Part shown: positions 25,934 to 40,420 of the stretch, in pieces | Layout of the letters: every line of letters starts with the position of its first letter | How positions within the stretch are numbered: position 1 is the stretch's first letter | Assembly: GCA_015068645.1 (NCBI GenBank) | Contig: SVKD01000014.1 | Span: 1 to 57,750 of the forward strand | Length of the DNA: 57,750 nt | Source of the DNA: Oscillospiraceae bacterium | GTDB lineage: Bacteria > Bacillota > Clostridia > UMGS1840 | Direction: 5' to 3' | Made by a program: the position numbers and the translations under genes | The notes under the pieces: model-generated | Told to the model about the DNA's origin: nothing | What the model saw: only the letters and a program-made list of their open reading frames with translations | Databases searched by the model: none

Positions 25934-28024
25934 TTATTCTTCGTCCTTTTTCGCTCTGGTAGCAACAATTTTTTCTGCAATGGATTTCGGCACTTCATCG
26001 AAGTGAGAGGGTTCCATTGTGTACTGACCTCTACCCTGAGTTTTAGAACGTAAGTCAGTTGCGTAACCAAACATTTCAGACAGCGGAACGTGTGCAGTAA
26101 TGTTCTGAACACCGCCGTTTCTTGCTTCCATACCCTGGATCTGACCACGACGGGAGTTTAAGTCACCCATAACGTCGCCCATATAATCTTCGGGTACTAC
26201 TACTACAACCTTCATAATGGGTTCTAACAGAACAGCTTTACCTCTTCTACAAGCTTCTTTGAATGCCATAGAACCGGCAATCTTAAATGCCATTTCAGAG
26301 GAGTCAACTTCGTGGTAAGAACCATCGTATAAAGTTACTTTAACGTCTACAACGTTGTAACCTGCCAATACACCGGTCTGCATTGCGCCCTGGATACCAG
26401 CATCAACTGCGGGGATATATTCCTTGGGAATAGCACCACCAACGATTTTGTTAACAAATTCGTAACCAAAACCGGGTTCCATGGGTTCAACAATAATTTT
26501 ACAGTGACCGTACTGACCTTTACCACCGGACTGTCTTGCATATTTCTGTTCAACGTCAACCTGTTCACGGATGGTTTCTTTGTAGGATACCTGAGGTTTA
26601 CCAACATCAGCTTCTACTTTGAATTCACGTAACAGACGGTCAACGATGATTTCTAAGTGTAATTCACCCATACCTGCGATAATGGTCTGACCGGTTTCTT
26701 CATCGGTGTAGGTTTTGAAGGTGGGGTCTTCTTCAGCCAGTTTTGCTAAAGCGATACCCATTTTTTCCTGACCAGCTTTGGTTTTGGGTTCAATTGCTAC
26801 ACGGATAACGGGATCCGGGAATTCCATAGATTCTAAGATAACAGGTGCAGAATCAACACACAGAGTGTCACCGGTAGTGGTATTTTTCAAACCAACTGCA
26901 GCAGCAATATCACCGGAATATACTTTTTCAATATCCTGTCTGTGATTTGCGTGCATCTGCAGAATTCTACCGATTCTTTCTTTATGACCTTTGGTAGAGT
27001 TCAATACAGTGGAACCTGCATCGATGGTACCGGAATAAACTCTGAAGAAGCAGAGTTTACCAACAAAGGGGTCGGTCATAATCTTGAACGCCAATGCAGA
27101 GAAAGGTTCTTCGTCAGAAGAAGGTCTGCAGGTGGGTTCGTCGGTATCGGGATCGATACCTTTAATTGCTTCGATATCAGTCGGAGCGGGCATATAATCG
27201 ATAACAGCGTCTAACAGAAGCTGTACACCTTTATTTCTGTAAGAAGTACCGCACAGTACAGGAACGATGGTGTTATCCAGAGTACCCTGTCTTAAAGCAC
27301 CTTTAATGTCTGCAACGGTTAATTCTTCACCTTCCAGATATTTTTCCATTAACTCTTCAGAAGTTTCTGCAACAGCTTCTAATAAGTTGCTGCGATATTC
27401 TTCTGCTTTGTCTTTCATATCTGCAGGAATTTCTTCAATTCTTAAGTCCTGACCCATGTCATCATAGTATACATGAGCATTCATTTCTACCAGGTCGATA
27501 ATACCAACAAAGGTATCTTCAGCACCGATAGGCAACTGAATCGGAACAGCATTACAGCCAAGTCTGTCTTTCATCATGTCAACAACGTTGTAGAAGTTGG
27601 CACCCATGATATCCATCTTGTTTACATAAGCCATTCTCGGAACTTTGTAATCGTCAGCCTGTCTCCATACGGTTTCAGACTGAGGTTCAACGCCGCCTTT
27701 TGCACAGAATACGGTAACGGAACCGTCCAATACTCTTAAAGAACGCTGTACTTCAACGGTGAAGTCAACGTGACCGGGAGTATCGATGATGTTGATTCTG
27801 TGACCTTTCCACTGAGCAGTGGTAGCAGCGGAGGTAATGGTAATACCTCTTTCCTGTTCCTGAGCCATCCAGTCCATAGTTGCGGAACCTTCGTGGGTTT
27901 CACCAATTTTATGAACACGACCGGTATAGTATAAAATACGTTCGGTAGTAGTGGTCTTACCTGCATCGATATGAGCCATAATACCGATATTTCTGGTTTT
28001 TTCTAAAGAAAATTCTCTTGCCAT
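25934..28024 (-). CDS. fusA: Elongation factor G
   Basis: This 696-residue translocase has G1 [11 protein letters not shown]3 DTPGHVDF, G4 NKMD, and domains IV/V ([29 protein letters not shown]). It hydrolyses GTP to move tRNAs and mRNA through the ribosome. Its neighbours rpsG and tuf are the normal str-operon partners. A divergent EF-G paralog with an altered G4 motif lies at 37934. Confidence 0.99.
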   Translation of the reverse strand: MAREFSLEKTRNIGIMAHIDAGKTTTTERILYYTGRVHKIGETHEGSATMDWMAQEQERGITITSAATTAQWKGHRINIIDTPGHVDFTVEVQRSLRVLDGSVTVFCAKGGVEPQSETVWRQADDYKVPRMAYVNKMDIMGANFYNVVDMMKDRLGCNAVPIQLPIGAEDTFVGIIDLVEMNAHVYYDDMGQDLRIEEIPADMKDKAEEYRSNLLEAVAETSEELMEKYLEGEELTVADIKGALRQGTLDNTIVPVLCGTSYRNKGVQLLLDAVIDYMPAPTDIEAIKGIDPDTDEPTCRPSSDEEPFSALAFKIMTDPFVGKLCFFRVYSGTIDAGSTVLNSTKGHKERIGRILQMHANHRQDIEKVYSGDIAAAVGLKNTTTGDTLCVDSAPVILESMEFPDPVIRVAIEPKTKAGQEKMGIALAKLAEEDPTFKTYTDEETGQTIIAGMGELHLEIIVDRLLREFKVEADVGKPQVSYKETIREQVDVEQKYARQSGGKGQYGHCKIIVEPMEPGFGYEFVNKIVGGAIPKEYIPAVDAGIQGAMQTGVLAGYNVVDVKVTLYDGSYHEVDSSEMAFKIAGSMAFKEACRRGKAVLLEPIMKVVVVVPEDYMGDVMGDLNSRRGQIQGMEARNGGVQNITAHVPLSEMFGYATDLRSKTQGRGQYTMEPSHFDEVPKSIAEKIVATRAKKDEE

Positions 28025-28109
28025 GCTTTACTCACTTCCTTTCTTGGAGTAAAGGCAAACGGGAAAATCATTCCCGCTGTGCCCAAATTACTAACTCGCT
28101 AATAAAAAA

Positions 28110-28580
28110 TTAGAATCTGTAATGAGAGAATGCTTTGTTAGCTTCTGCCATTTTATGCATTTCGTCTCTTTTCTTAACTGCACCGCCGGTGCTGTTGATA
28201 GCGTCTAAGATTTCGTTAGCCAGTCTTTCTTTCATGGTTCTTTCGCTACGTTTTCTGGAATACAGAGTGATCCATCTTAAGCCTAAAGTCTGTCTTCTGT
28301 CAGGACGAACTTCGATGGGCACCTGATAGGTAGCACCACCCACACGTCTTGCTTTAACTTCTAAAACAGGCATAACATTGTTCATTGCTTCTAAGAACAC
28401 GGATAAGGGTTCTTTTCCGGTTTTTTCCTGAACAATTTCAAACGCACCATAAACAATTTTCTGGGCTACACCTTTTTTACCGTCGATCATAACGTTGTTG
28501 ATTAATCTGGTTACGATTTTATCATTGTACAACGGATCCGGTAAAACGTCTCTTTTTACTACATTACCTCTTCTCGGCAC
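28110..28580 (-). CDS. rpsG: 30S ribosomal protein S7
   Basis: At 156 residues this is a normal-length S7 ([41 protein letters not shown] split by known RNA contacts, and the C-terminal AFSHYRF). S7 nucleates assembly of the 30S head and contacts the E-site tRNA. It lies between rpsL and fusA. The 207-base gap to rpsL holds a short TCGTAC/GTACGA hairpin near 28753 and no gene. Confidence 0.99.
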   Translation of the reverse strand: MPRRGNVVKRDVLPDPLYNDKIVTRLINNVMIDGKKGVAQKIVYGAFEIVQEKTGKEPLSVFLEAMNNVMPVLEVKARRVGGATYQVPIEVRPDRRQTLGLRWITLYSRKRSERTMKERLANEILDAINSTGGAVKKRDEMHKMAEANKAFSHYRF

Positions 28581-28787
28581 TGTACTTCCCCCTTTCTAAG
28601 GATAAATCATAAAATTTTATCGGGTACTCAAGCTTCACCAAATTTTTCACTCATTTGGCTTATCTTGTTAGTGCTGGTGACGAACATCTTAATTATAATG
28701 AAAAATAATGAAGATTCGCACTTGCACTATTTAGTTGGTTCTCGTACAAAGTACGAATAAACATTCCAAATAAATTAAGCAGCTTTA

Positions 28788-29210
28788 TTATTTTGCAGCT
28801 TTTTTCGGTCTTTTCGCGCCGTATTTGGATCTGGACTGATTTCTGTTTGCAACACCCTGAGTATCTAAGGTACCACGGATGATATGATATCTAACACCGG
28901 GTAAGTCTTTTACTCTACCGCCTCTGATCATAACAACGCTATGTTCCTGCAGGTTATGACCGATGCCGGGGATGTACGCAGACACTTCAATACCATTGGT
29001 CAGTCTAACTCTGGCAATTTTACGGAGTGCAGAGTTCGGTTTTTTAGGCGTCATGGTTTTAACAGCTGTACATACTCCTCTTTTCTGGGGGGAGGAAATG
29101 TCGGTAGCCTGCTTTTTCAAGGTGTTTAAACCTTTCTGAAGAGCAGGTGCAGTAGACTTGGTAACAGCTACCTGTCTGCCTTTTCTAACTAATTGGCTAA
29201 ATGTAGGCAT
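28788..29210 (-). CDS. rpsL: 30S ribosomal protein S12
   Basis: This 140-residue S12 is part of the decoding centre. Both classical streptomycin-resistance positions are wild type (lysine in [11 protein letters not shown] and in [12 protein letters not shown]), so no such resistance is predicted from this gene. GAAAGGAGAAACAAA precedes the ATG. It follows the L7Ae-like gene after 163 bases that show no gene. Confidence 0.99.
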   Translation of the reverse strand: MPTFSQLVRKGRQVAVTKSTAPALQKGLNTLKKQATDISSPQKRGVCTAVKTMTPKKPNSALRKIARVRLTNGIEVSAYIPGIGHNLQEHSVVMIRGGRVKDLPGVRYHIIRGTLDTQGVANRNQSRSKYGAKRPKKAAK

Positions 29211-29373
29211 TTTGTTTCTCCTTTCATTAAAATTAAAATGTTCTACCAGGCAATCTGCCTGTTTTCACAGTTTTTCATGGGAGAAAAACCGCAAAAACAA
29301 ACGGATTGGCACAAATAAAAATAGGTGCAAGGGCAGACTACTCCCCTTACAATTTTGCATATTTTTCATAAAA

Positions 29374-29619
29374 TTACTGCTGCAACACCACTGCAACCGA
29401 TGCCTTTACGTCGATACCGCAAAGCTCACCCAATTCCTTTTTGGTGGGAATTTCAGTAACCGGAATGTTCTTATGAGAACACAGTCGTAGGAAGGGTTCC
29501 ACGATAGAAGGAGCCACATCTCTCGCCACATAAGCCAAAGACACAATTCCCTCTTCCACTGCCTTGGTACACTGTTTTATTCCAACTAATTTTTGCTCAC
29601 CGGATAATTCCGAAAGCAT
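29374..29619 (-). CDS. L7Ae-family RNA-binding ribosomal protein
   Basis: I start at the ATG at 29617-29619, giving 81 residues (MLSELSGEQKLVGIKQCTKA...). The upstream ATG at 29653-29655 lies within the predicted promoter. The protein shows the L7Ae/L30e fold pattern, KLVGIKQCTKAVEEG then AYVARDVAP and IPVTEIPTKKELGELCGIDV, as in YbxF/RplGB, which bind kink-turn RNA. Its place between rpoC and rpsL is the usual one in Firmicutes. It is the first gene behind the promoter at 29646. Confidence 0.93.
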   Translation of the reverse strand: MLSELSGEQKLVGIKQCTKAVEEGIVSLAYVARDVAPSIVEPFLRLCSHKNIPVTEIPTKKELGELCGIDVKASVAVVLQQ

Positions 29620-29645
29620 AAGAACACACCACTTTCTAATATGAT

Positions 29646-29674
29646 ATATTAGCACGAAAAAGTCAAAATGTCAA
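29646..29674 (-). promoter_or_regulatory. Promoter of the L7Ae-rpsL-rpsG-fusA-tuf cluster
   Basis: On the minus strand, TTGACA (29669-29674), 17 bases, TAATAT (29646-29651), a near-consensus pair. It lies between the rpoC hairpin and the L7Ae gene and makes the str cluster independent of rpoBC. Confidence 0.82.
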
Positions 29675-29724
29675 TATCTTTATGAATTTTTTTATTTTTT
29701 TCTTTTGCAGGAAAAAATAGGATT

Positions 29725-29764
29725 CCATCATCGGAAATCCTCAAAAAAAGATTTCCGATGATGG
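29725..29764 (-). terminator. Hairpin after rpoC, probable terminator
   Basis: A perfect 15-bp stem (CCATCATCGGAAATC/GATTTCCGATGATGG) lies 13 bases after the rpoC stop. On the minus strand the loop is T-rich and a weaker T tract (TATTTTTT) begins a few bases after the stem. It probably ends rpoBC transcripts wholly or partly. Confidence 0.7.
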
Positions 29765-29777
29765 ATAAAATGTTTCG

Positions 29778-32700
29778 TTACGCTTCTTCTGCTACGAGAA
29801 CAGGTTCTTCTTCCTCAACGGTTTTTACGGCTGCTTCATATGCAGTATCCTGATATTTCTGCATGCCGGTACCTGCGGGAATCAGTTTACCTAAGATAAC
29901 GTTTTCTTTTAAGCCGTTAAGCGGGTCAGTTTTTCCTTTGATTGCTGCATCGGTTAAAACCTTGGTGGTTTCCTGGAAGGATGCTGCAGACAGGAAGGAA
30001 TCGGTTGCCAAAGATGCTTTGGTAATACCTAACAAGGTAACTTCACCCACAGCTTCTTTGCCGCCCTCTGCTCTTACTTTTTCGTTCTGTTCGTTAAATT
30101 CTACCATATCCACTAAGGAACCGGGGAACAGGTTAGTATCCCCATTGTCGTCCACGCGGATTTTTCTCATCATCTGACGAACAATTACTTCGATATGTTT
30201 ATCGTTGATATCAACCCCTTGCAGACGGTATACTCTCTGCACTTCGGAAATCAAGTATTCCCAAACGGAGAATTTGCCTTTGATGCGGAGTACATCGTGA
30301 GGATTGATGGGACCTTCGGTTAAGGGATCGCCGGCTTCAATGAAGCTGCCGTCCTGAACTTTAATCTGAGAACCGTAAGGAATTTTATAGGTTTTTGCTT
30401 CGCCCTCGTCGGACACAACAGTAACCTCTCTCTTATGGTCGGTTACAACGCTAACCTTACCGGACAGTTCGGAAATTTCGGTACAGCCCTTGGGTTTTCT
30501 TGCTTCGAAGAGTTCTTCGACTCTGGGAAGACCCTGGGTAATATCGCCACCCGCAACACCACCGGTGTGGAAGGTTCTCATAGTCAGCTGAGTACCGGGT
30601 TCCCCGATGGACTGTGCTGCAATGATACCAACTGCTTCCCCGATAGAAATGGGAGAACCGCTGGCAAGGTTTGCACCGTAACATTTTGCACAGACACCGA
30701 TTTTGGATTTACAACCCAATACGGAACGGATTTTAACAGATTTGATGTTGTTTGCTTCGCAAACTTTTTCAATTTCCAATGCTTTTGCTTTGGAAATCAT
30801 AGTATCGGTATCGCAGATGACTTCGCCGGTTGCAGGATCCACAAAGTCGCTGATTAAATATCTGCCAATCAGTCTTTCGTGTAAGGGTTCGATACCTTTG
30901 ATTGCTTCCACGTCTAAACCGTCGTGAGAACCACAATCATCTTCACGAATGATCACATCCTGAGAAACGTCAACCAATCTCCTGGTCAAGTAACCGGAGT
31001 CAGCGGTACGAAGTGCGGTATCGGCAAGACCTTTACGAGCACCGTGAGAAGAAATGAAGTATTCCAATACGTTCAGACCTTCACGGAAGTTTGCACGGAT
31101 GGGGATTTCAACGGTTTTACCGGAGGTATCCGCCATCAGACCACGCATACCTGCTAACTGACGAATCTGGCTCTTACTACCACGGGCACCGGAGTCCGCC
31201 ATCATGAAGATGGGGTTGGTAGCTTTTAAGTTATCCATCAGCGCATCGGTAACATCGTCAATGGTGTTAGTCCACAGGTCGATTACCTTGTTGTATCTGT
31301 CGTCTTCGGTTAACAGACCGCGTTTGAATTTCTTTTCAACGTCTTTGATTTTGTCTTCAGTTTCATGAATCAGTTTCCATTTGGTAATGGGAACTTCCAT
31401 ATCGGCAACACCAACGGTGATTGCACCGCGAGTAGAGTATTTGTAACCGTTTGCTTTGATATCGTCCAACACTACAGCAGTTTCGGTGATACCGTGAACT
31501 TCAATACATTTTTCAATGATTTTACCCAGTGCTTTCTTATCGGCATTGAACTGAACTTCTAAGTCTAAAATAGTGTCTTCGCTGGTTCTGTCCACAAAGC
31601 CTAAATCCTGAGGAATGTAGCTGTTGAAGATGATTCTTCCCACGGTTACATCCAGCACTTTGGAATAGGTTTTGCCGTCGATTTCTTTGGTGCTTCTTAC
31701 CTTGATGGGTGCATGCAGACCAACTACGCCGTTTTCATAAGCCAGCATAGCTTCATCGAAGCTGGAGAATGCTTTGCCCACACCGGGTTCATCTTCATTC
31801 ACGATAGTCAGGTAATAGCTACCTAAAATCATATCCTGAGTAGGAACGGTAACAGGTTTACCGTCCTGAGGTTTTAACAGGTTGTTTGCAGAGAGCATTA
31901 AGAATCTTGCTTCTGCCTGAGCTTCTGCAGACAAGGGAACGTGAACAGCCATCTGGTCACCGTCGAAGTCCGCGTTGTATGCGGTACATACCAGCGGATG
32001 CAGACGGATTGCTTTGCCGTCTACCAGAACGGGTTCAAACGCCTGGATACCTAATCTATGCAGAGTGGGCGCACGGTTTAACAGAACGGGATGTTCTTTG
32101 ATAACCTCTGCTAAAATATCCCACACTTCGTCATTCACACGTTCTACCATTCTCTTTGCAGATTTGATATTGTGTGCTTTACCGGAATCGTGCAAACGTT
32201 TCATAACGAAGGGTTTAAACAGTTCCAGCGCCATTTCTTTGGGCAGACCACACTGATAAATTTTCAGTTCGGGGCCAACAACGATAACGGAACGGCCAGA
32301 ATAGTCAACACGTTTACCCAGTAAGTTCTGACGGAAACGACCTTGTTTCCCTTTTAATAAATCGGAAAGAGATTTTAAGGGACGGTTGCCGGGACCGGTT
32401 ACGGGTTTACCGCGACGGCCGTTATCAATCAAGGCATCAACCGCTTCCTGAAGCATTCTCTTTTCGTTTCTAACGATAATTTCAGGTGCATTTAATTCCA
32501 ACAGTTTTTTCAGACGGTTATTACGATTGATAACACGTCTGTATAAATCGTTTAAGTCCGACGCTGCAAATCTGCCGCCGTCTAACTGCACCATGGGTCT
32601 TAAATCAGGCGGAATTACAGGCAGAACTTCCAAAATCATCCATTCGGGCTTGTTGCCAGACAGACGGAAAGATTCCACTGCTTCCAGACGTTTCATCTGT

Positions 32701-33368
32701 TTGGTACGCTTCTGACCCTGACCGGTGGTGGAAGCGATTTCGTCTTTTAATTCCTGAGATAATTTATCTAAATCTAAGTTGCGAAGCAGCGTCTGAACTG
32801 CTTCTGCACCCATACCTGCCTGGAATTTATCACCGTATTTTTCTCTGGCTTCCTGATATTCTGCATTAGACAGAATCTGGTTTAACTGCAGATCGGTGTT
32901 TTTACCGGGGTCGGTAACGATATAAGATGCAAAATATAATACGTTTTCTAAATATTTGGGGGAGATATCCAGTAAAAGTCCCATTCTGGAGGGAATACCT
33001 TTAAAGTACCAGATGTGAGAAACGGGAGTTGCTAAGGTAATATGACCCATTCTTTCACGTCTTACTTTGGATTTGGTTACCTCAACGCCACAACGGTCAC
33101 AAACTACGCCTTTATAACGAATTCTTTTGTACTTACCGCAGTGACATTCCCAGTCTCTGGTGGGGCCAAAGATTCTTTCACAGAATAAACCGTCTTTTTC
33201 CGGTTTCTGAGTTCTGTAGTTAATGGTTTCGGGTTTTTTTACTTCCCCGTAAGACCATTCCAACACATCCTCGGGAGAACACAAACCAACCTTGATGGAC
33301 TCAAAGCTGTTGAATTCTACTTTGGTGTCTTTTTTTACTTCGCTTGTATTTAATTCCATATTTGACAT
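29778..33368 (-). CDS. rpoC: RNA polymerase beta' subunit
   Basis: This 1196-residue subunit contains the N-terminal zinc site ([19 protein letters not shown]), the catalytic [12 protein letters not shown] with the three aspartates, the trigger-loop region [19 protein letters not shown], and the second zinc site ([21 protein letters not shown]). Length is typical of Firmicutes without large insertions. It lies 93 bases after rpoB; that gap holds an imperfect hairpin (arms near 33421-33454). AAAGGATGAGAG precedes the ATG. Confidence 0.99.
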   Translation of the reverse strand: MSNMELNTSEVKKDTKVEFNSFESIKVGLCSPEDVLEWSYGEVKKPETINYRTQKPEKDGLFCERIFGPTRDWECHCGKYKRIRYKGVVCDRCGVEVTKSKVRRERMGHITLATPVSHIWYFKGIPSRMGLLLDISPKYLENVLYFASYIVTDPGKNTDLQLNQILSNAEYQEAREKYGDKFQAGMGAEAVQTLLRNLDLDKLSQELKDEIASTTGQGQKRTKQMKRLEAVESFRLSGNKPEWMILEVLPVIPPDLRPMVQLDGGRFAASDLNDLYRRVINRNNRLKKLLELNAPEIIVRNEKRMLQEAVDALIDNGRRGKPVTGPGNRPLKSLSDLLKGKQGRFRQNLLGKRVDYSGRSVIVVGPELKIYQCGLPKEMALELFKPFVMKRLHDSGKAHNIKSAKRMVERVNDEVWDILAEVIKEHPVLLNRAPTLHRLGIQAFEPVLVDGKAIRLHPLVCTAYNADFDGDQMAVHVPLSAEAQAEARFLMLSANNLLKPQDGKPVTVPTQDMILGSYYLTIVNEDEPGVGKAFSSFDEAMLAYENGVVGLHAPIKVRSTKEIDGKTYSKVLDVTVGRIIFNSYIPQDLGFVDRTSEDTILDLEVQFNADKKALGKIIEKCIEVHGITETAVVLDDIKANGYKYSTRGAITVGVADMEVPITKWKLIHETEDKIKDVEKKFKRGLLTEDDRYNKVIDLWTNTIDDVTDALMDNLKATNPIFMMADSGARGSKSQIRQLAGMRGLMADTSGKTVEIPIRANFREGLNVLEYFISSHGARKGLADTALRTADSGYLTRRLVDVSQDVIIREDDCGSHDGLDVEAIKGIEPLHERLIGRYLISDFVDPATGEVICDTDTMISKAKALEIEKVCEANNIKSVKIRSVLGCKSKIGVCAKCYGANLASGSPISIGEAVGIIAAQSIGEPGTQLTMRTFHTGGVAGGDITQGLPRVEELFEARKPKGCTEISELSGKVSVVTDHKREVTVVSDEGEAKTYKIPYGSQIKVQDGSFIEAGDPLTEGPINPHDVLRIKGKFSVWEYLISEVQRVYRLQGVDINDKHIEVIVRQMMRKIRVDDNGDTNLFPGSLVDMVEFNEQNEKVRAEGGKEAVGEVTLLGITKASLATDSFLSAASFQETTKVLTDAAIKGKTDPLNGLKENVILGKLIPAGTGMQKYQDTAYEAAVKTVEEEEPVLVAEEA

Positions 33369-33461
33369 TGACTCTCATCCTTTACTAAAGTTTTACCCGA
33401 TTTTCCTGTAATCATGTAAGCACCTGCCCCGAAGAAAAGTCCTCGGGGACAGGTAAAGTCA

Positions 33462-37394
<3,933 letters not shown>

Positions 37395-37403
37395 AAAAAT
37401 CAC

Positions 37404-37584
37404 CTCTTCTAAAAATTTACCTCATGGAAACCACCGATTCCTGCAGAAATCACTTTCGCTTTTTCTTTAGGACCGACCGATGTTTTCGTGCACAATTGCC
37501 AGTTATTTCACCTGATATTCTAAGAATATCTTGTAAAATATACTTATAAATAGGAACACTTTTCCATTAAAATGCGGTTATACC
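37404..37584 (-). other. Untranslated leader of rpoBC
   Basis: About 175 bases separate the rpoB promoter from its start. I see no gene and no clear riboswitch. The usual upstream ribosomal protein genes (rplJ, rplL) are absent here, so this leader starts the transcript. Confidence 0.6.
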
Positions 37585-37613
37585 ATATTATCATTAAAAG
37601 TCAAGATTGTCAA
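37585..37613 (-). promoter_or_regulatory. Promoter of rpoBC
   Basis: On the minus strand, TTGACA (37608-37613), 17 bases, TAATAT (37585-37590). A second TTGACT eleven bases later could pair with TATAAC. Confidence 0.82.
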
Positions 37614-37719
37614 CCCTTTTTTTCAAATTTTTTTCGATTGTGAAACTCTTTTTTTTATCCTGAAAACAAAATTTGTTAAAGTTGCACAAAAAAACAGAAA
37701 AATATCGTACAAATTTCAG

Positions 37720-37748
37720 TTGATTTTTTCAAACGGATATTGTATAAT
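37720..37748 (+). promoter_or_regulatory. Promoter of the EF-G paralog
   Basis: TTGATT (37720-37725), 17 bases, TATAAT (37743-37748). A ~180-base leader without an obvious gene or hairpin precedes the start codon. Confidence 0.82.
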
Positions 37749-37933
37749 AAAACTATCATCAATCAAATACCGTTTCTCCCCAACCAAATCGGCTTTCGCC
37801 TCCACCGATGCTTGGCATCAAAGCGAAAGAATACGCATATTTTTGGATGAGAGCAAAGACCGATTTCCTGCGGGATTTGAATTTTGTATTTTATTGGATT
37901 GCAAAAAGACCAAAAAAGAGAGGATGAGTTCAT

Positions 37934-40006
37934 TTGGACTACAATGTAAAAAACATCAGAAACATCGCATTGGCAGCACACGGCGGCTGCGGAAAAACCG
38001 CATTGGCAGAAGCTATGCTTCTTAATATGAAGGAAATTGACAGACTGGGTAAAATTGTGGACGGTAACACCGTAATGGACTATAACCCGGAAGAAATCAA
38101 ACGCGGTATTTCAATCTCTACTGCAATTTCCAGCGGCGAATGGAAAGATACGAAAATTAATATTATAGATACTCCCGGATTCTTCGATTTTGAAGGTGAA
38201 TTGGCTTGCGGTCTTCGTGCTGCAGATGCAGTGGTAATTTTGGTAAGCGGTAAATCCGGCGTTGGCGTTGGTTCTGAAAATGCATGGGACTACGCAGAAC
38301 GAAAAAACATGCCCAAAATTATTTACATCAACGATATTGATGATGAACACGCAAACTACACACAGGTGGTAAATCAGTTAAAAGAAGTATTCGGTAAATC
38401 CGTTGCTCCTTTCTATGTACCCTTAAAAGTTGATAATTTCGTAACCGGTTATGTGGATTTGATTCACGACCGTGCAAGAGACTTTACCACCAAAGAAAAC
38501 ATTCCGATTACCGATCCTATGAGAGCTGCTTGTGCAGATATCAAAGACCAGATGTTTGAAGCAATCGCAGAAACCGATGAAGCTTTGATGGAAAAATATT
38601 TCTCCGGCGAAGAATTTACTTCCGAAGAAATTTTAACTGCCGTTAGAAAAGGTGTGGAAAACTGTGAAATCACTCCCGTTATGTTTGGTTCCAGTACCCA
38701 TGACATCGGTATCAAAGGGTTATTGAATGCAATTAAAGACTATTTCCCCTCTCCCGATGAAGCAAAACCTGAAAAAGCTATCAACTTAGATACGGAAGAA
38801 GAAGTTGTTTTAGAAATGAAAGAATCTGATCCCACCAGATTATTCGTATTTAAAACCATTTCCGACCCCTTTATCGGAAAACTTTCTATCTTTAAAGTAT
38901 TATCCGGTAAATTGACTGCCGATACCACCTTATATAATATCACACGTGATAAAGAAGAAAAAATCGGCAAACTGTACTTACCCAAAGGTAAAAAACAAGT
39001 AGAAACCAAAGAGTTGATCGCAGGGGATATCGGTTGTGTGGCAAAACTTGCCGTTACCAAAACCGGCGACACTTTGGCTGCTAAAAACGATAAATTAGAA
39101 GTTAAGAAAATTAAATTACCCACTCCTCACGTGAAGATGGCTATCATCTCCAAAGAAAAAGGAGACGAAGAAAAAATCGGTTCCGGTCTTTCCAAACTCC
39201 GTGAAGAAGATCCCACCATCAGCTATTATAATGATGCAGAAACCCGTCAGTTTATCTTATGTGGCGTGGGCGAACAACATTTGGAAGTGATCCAGAGCAA
39301 ATTAAAAACCAGATTTGGTGTTGACTTTACGTTGCAGGAACCCATTGTTCCCTACCGCGAAAAAATCAAACGTAAAGTTTCCGCGGAAGGAAAACATAAA
39401 AAACAGTCCGGCGGTCACGGTCAGTTCGGTCATTGCTGGATTGAATTTGAACCCCACGAAGAAGACGATTTAATCTTTGGCGAAAGAGTTGTGGGCGGTG
39501 CCGTTCCCAAAAACTACTTCCCCGCTGTGGAAAAAGGGTTAAGAGAAAGTATCTTACACGGCGTGCTGGCAGGTTATCCTGTGGTTGGCTTGAAAGCGAC
39601 TCTGTTTGACGGCTCTTACCATCCCGTTGACTCTTCTGAAATGGCGTTCAAGATGGCTGCTCATAAAGCATATATGAAAGGCTTAGCTGATGCAATGCCC
39701 TGCATCTTAGAACCCATTGGTTCCTTAAAGGTTATCGTTCCCAACGATTACATGGGTGACGTTATCGGTGATATCAACAAACGCCGCGGACGTATTATGG
39801 GTATGACTCCCGTAAACTCCAAGCTTCAGGAAATTGATGCAGAAGTGCCCATTTCCGAAATGGCAAAATACTCCACTGACCTGCGCTCCATGACTCAGGG
39901 CAGAGGTAAATTTGAATTTGACTTTGTTCGTTACGAAGAAGCTCCTGCAAACGTGGCTGAAAAAGTTATCGCAGACAGTAAGTTCGTACGTTCCGAAGAA
40001 GACTAA
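37934..40006 (+). CDS. Elongation factor G paralog with altered G4 motif
   Basis: This 690-residue protein has EF-G domain order throughout. The start is a TTG (37934), 10 bases after AGAGAGG; no in-frame ATG fits. G1 is AHGGCGKTAL, G3 is DTPGFFDF, and the domain IV/V motifs GGHGQFGHCWIEFEP and LRSMTQGRGKFEFD are present. At G4, where GTPases have N-K-x-D, it reads N133-D-I-D136; the lysine is replaced by aspartate. Such second EF-Gs are common in Clostridia; their roles (ribosome recycling, stress or hibernation) vary. Conserved domain IV argues for ribosome binding. Whether it hydrolyses GTP normally is open. It is monocistronic. Confidence 0.9.
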   Translation: MDYNVKNIRNIALAAHGGCGKTALAEAMLLNMKEIDRLGKIVDGNTVMDYNPEEIKRGISISTAISSGEWKDTKINIIDTPGFFDFEGELACGLRAADAVVILVSGKSGVGVGSENAWDYAERKNMPKIIYINDIDDEHANYTQVVNQLKEVFGKSVAPFYVPLKVDNFVTGYVDLIHDRARDFTTKENIPITDPMRAACADIKDQMFEAIAETDEALMEKYFSGEEFTSEEILTAVRKGVENCEITPVMFGSSTHDIGIKGLLNAIKDYFPSPDEAKPEKAINLDTEEEVVLEMKESDPTRLFVFKTISDPFIGKLSIFKVLSGKLTADTTLYNITRDKEEKIGKLYLPKGKKQVETKELIAGDIGCVAKLAVTKTGDTLAAKNDKLEVKKIKLPTPHVKMAIISKEKGDEEKIGSGLSKLREEDPTISYYNDAETRQFILCGVGEQHLEVIQSKLKTRFGVDFTLQEPIVPYREKIKRKVSAEGKHKKQSGGHGQFGHCWIEFEPHEEDDLIFGERVVGGAVPKNYFPAVEKGLRESILHGVLAGYPVVGLKATLFDGSYHPVDSSEMAFKMAAHKAYMKGLADAMPCILEPIGSLKVIVPNDYMGDVIGDINKRRGRIMGMTPVNSKLQEIDAEVPISEMAKYSTDLRSMTQGRGKFEFDFVRYEEAPANVAEKVIADSKFVRSEED

Positions 40007-40021
40007 TTTGGACAATCAATT

Positions 40022-40120
40022 TTGCGCAGAACATTTTATTATGAACGAAACAAACCCTCGACGTACCTTTGTACGCCTTCGGGCTTATGGGCTTCGCCTT
40101 TGTTTCGTTCATTCTGCATC
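40022..40120. repeat. Intergenic palindromic repeat, family B (copy B3)
   Basis: Reverse-oriented copy. On the minus strand it reads GATGCAGAATGAACG, then CCCGAAGGCGTAC/GTACGTCGAGG, then GTTTGTTTCGTTCAT and TGCGC near 40022. The end box thus faces the stop codon of the plus-strand EF-G paralog. The rest of 40007-40420 holds a terminator and copy B4, and no gene. Confidence 0.7.
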
Positions 40121-40165
40121 AAAATTTCTTAGCCCAACAACTTACCAAGATTCAGTACCAAAAGA

Positions 40166-40199
40166 CAAAACACCCGTCCGATTTCGGACGGGTGTTTTG
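40166..40199. terminator. Strong terminator after the EF-G paralog
   Basis: A 16-bp perfect stem (CAAAACACCCGTCCGA/TCGGACGGGTGTTTTG) with a TT loop. The T-rich right arm end supports rightward termination; it may also act on the minus strand. Confidence 0.85.
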
Positions 40200-40335
40200 T
40201 TACTATAATATAGTATAGAATTTTTCTGTAACTTTTCGTTATCTCTCCTTCCGTCTTTTGCTTTGCAAAAGCCACCTTCCTCATCAGAGGAAGGCAAGGA
40301 AGATATCTCTTACATCACACATTAAGTGTAACGGA

Positions 40336-40420
40336 AAAATGGATGCAAAATGGAGAAATCGGACCCGAAGCTGTATATTTTATACTGCGAGCGGGACGAT
40401 TCATTCATTTGGCGCCATTT
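40336..40420. repeat. Intergenic palindromic repeat, family B (copy B4)
   Basis: Reads AAAAATGGATGCAAAATGG, GGACCCGAAGCTGTATATT, GCGAGCGGGACGATTCATTC and the end box GGCGCCATTT, which directly touches the stop codon of the minus-strand purF-like gene. Confidence 0.72.

Noticed and set aside
28788-29210. Streptomycin-resistance alleles in rpsL
   Set aside because: Both key lysines are wild type.
37934-40006. Tetracycline ribosomal-protection protein (TetM-like)
   Set aside because: Overall motifs match the EF-G paralog group, not Tet proteins, and no mobile-element context surrounds it.
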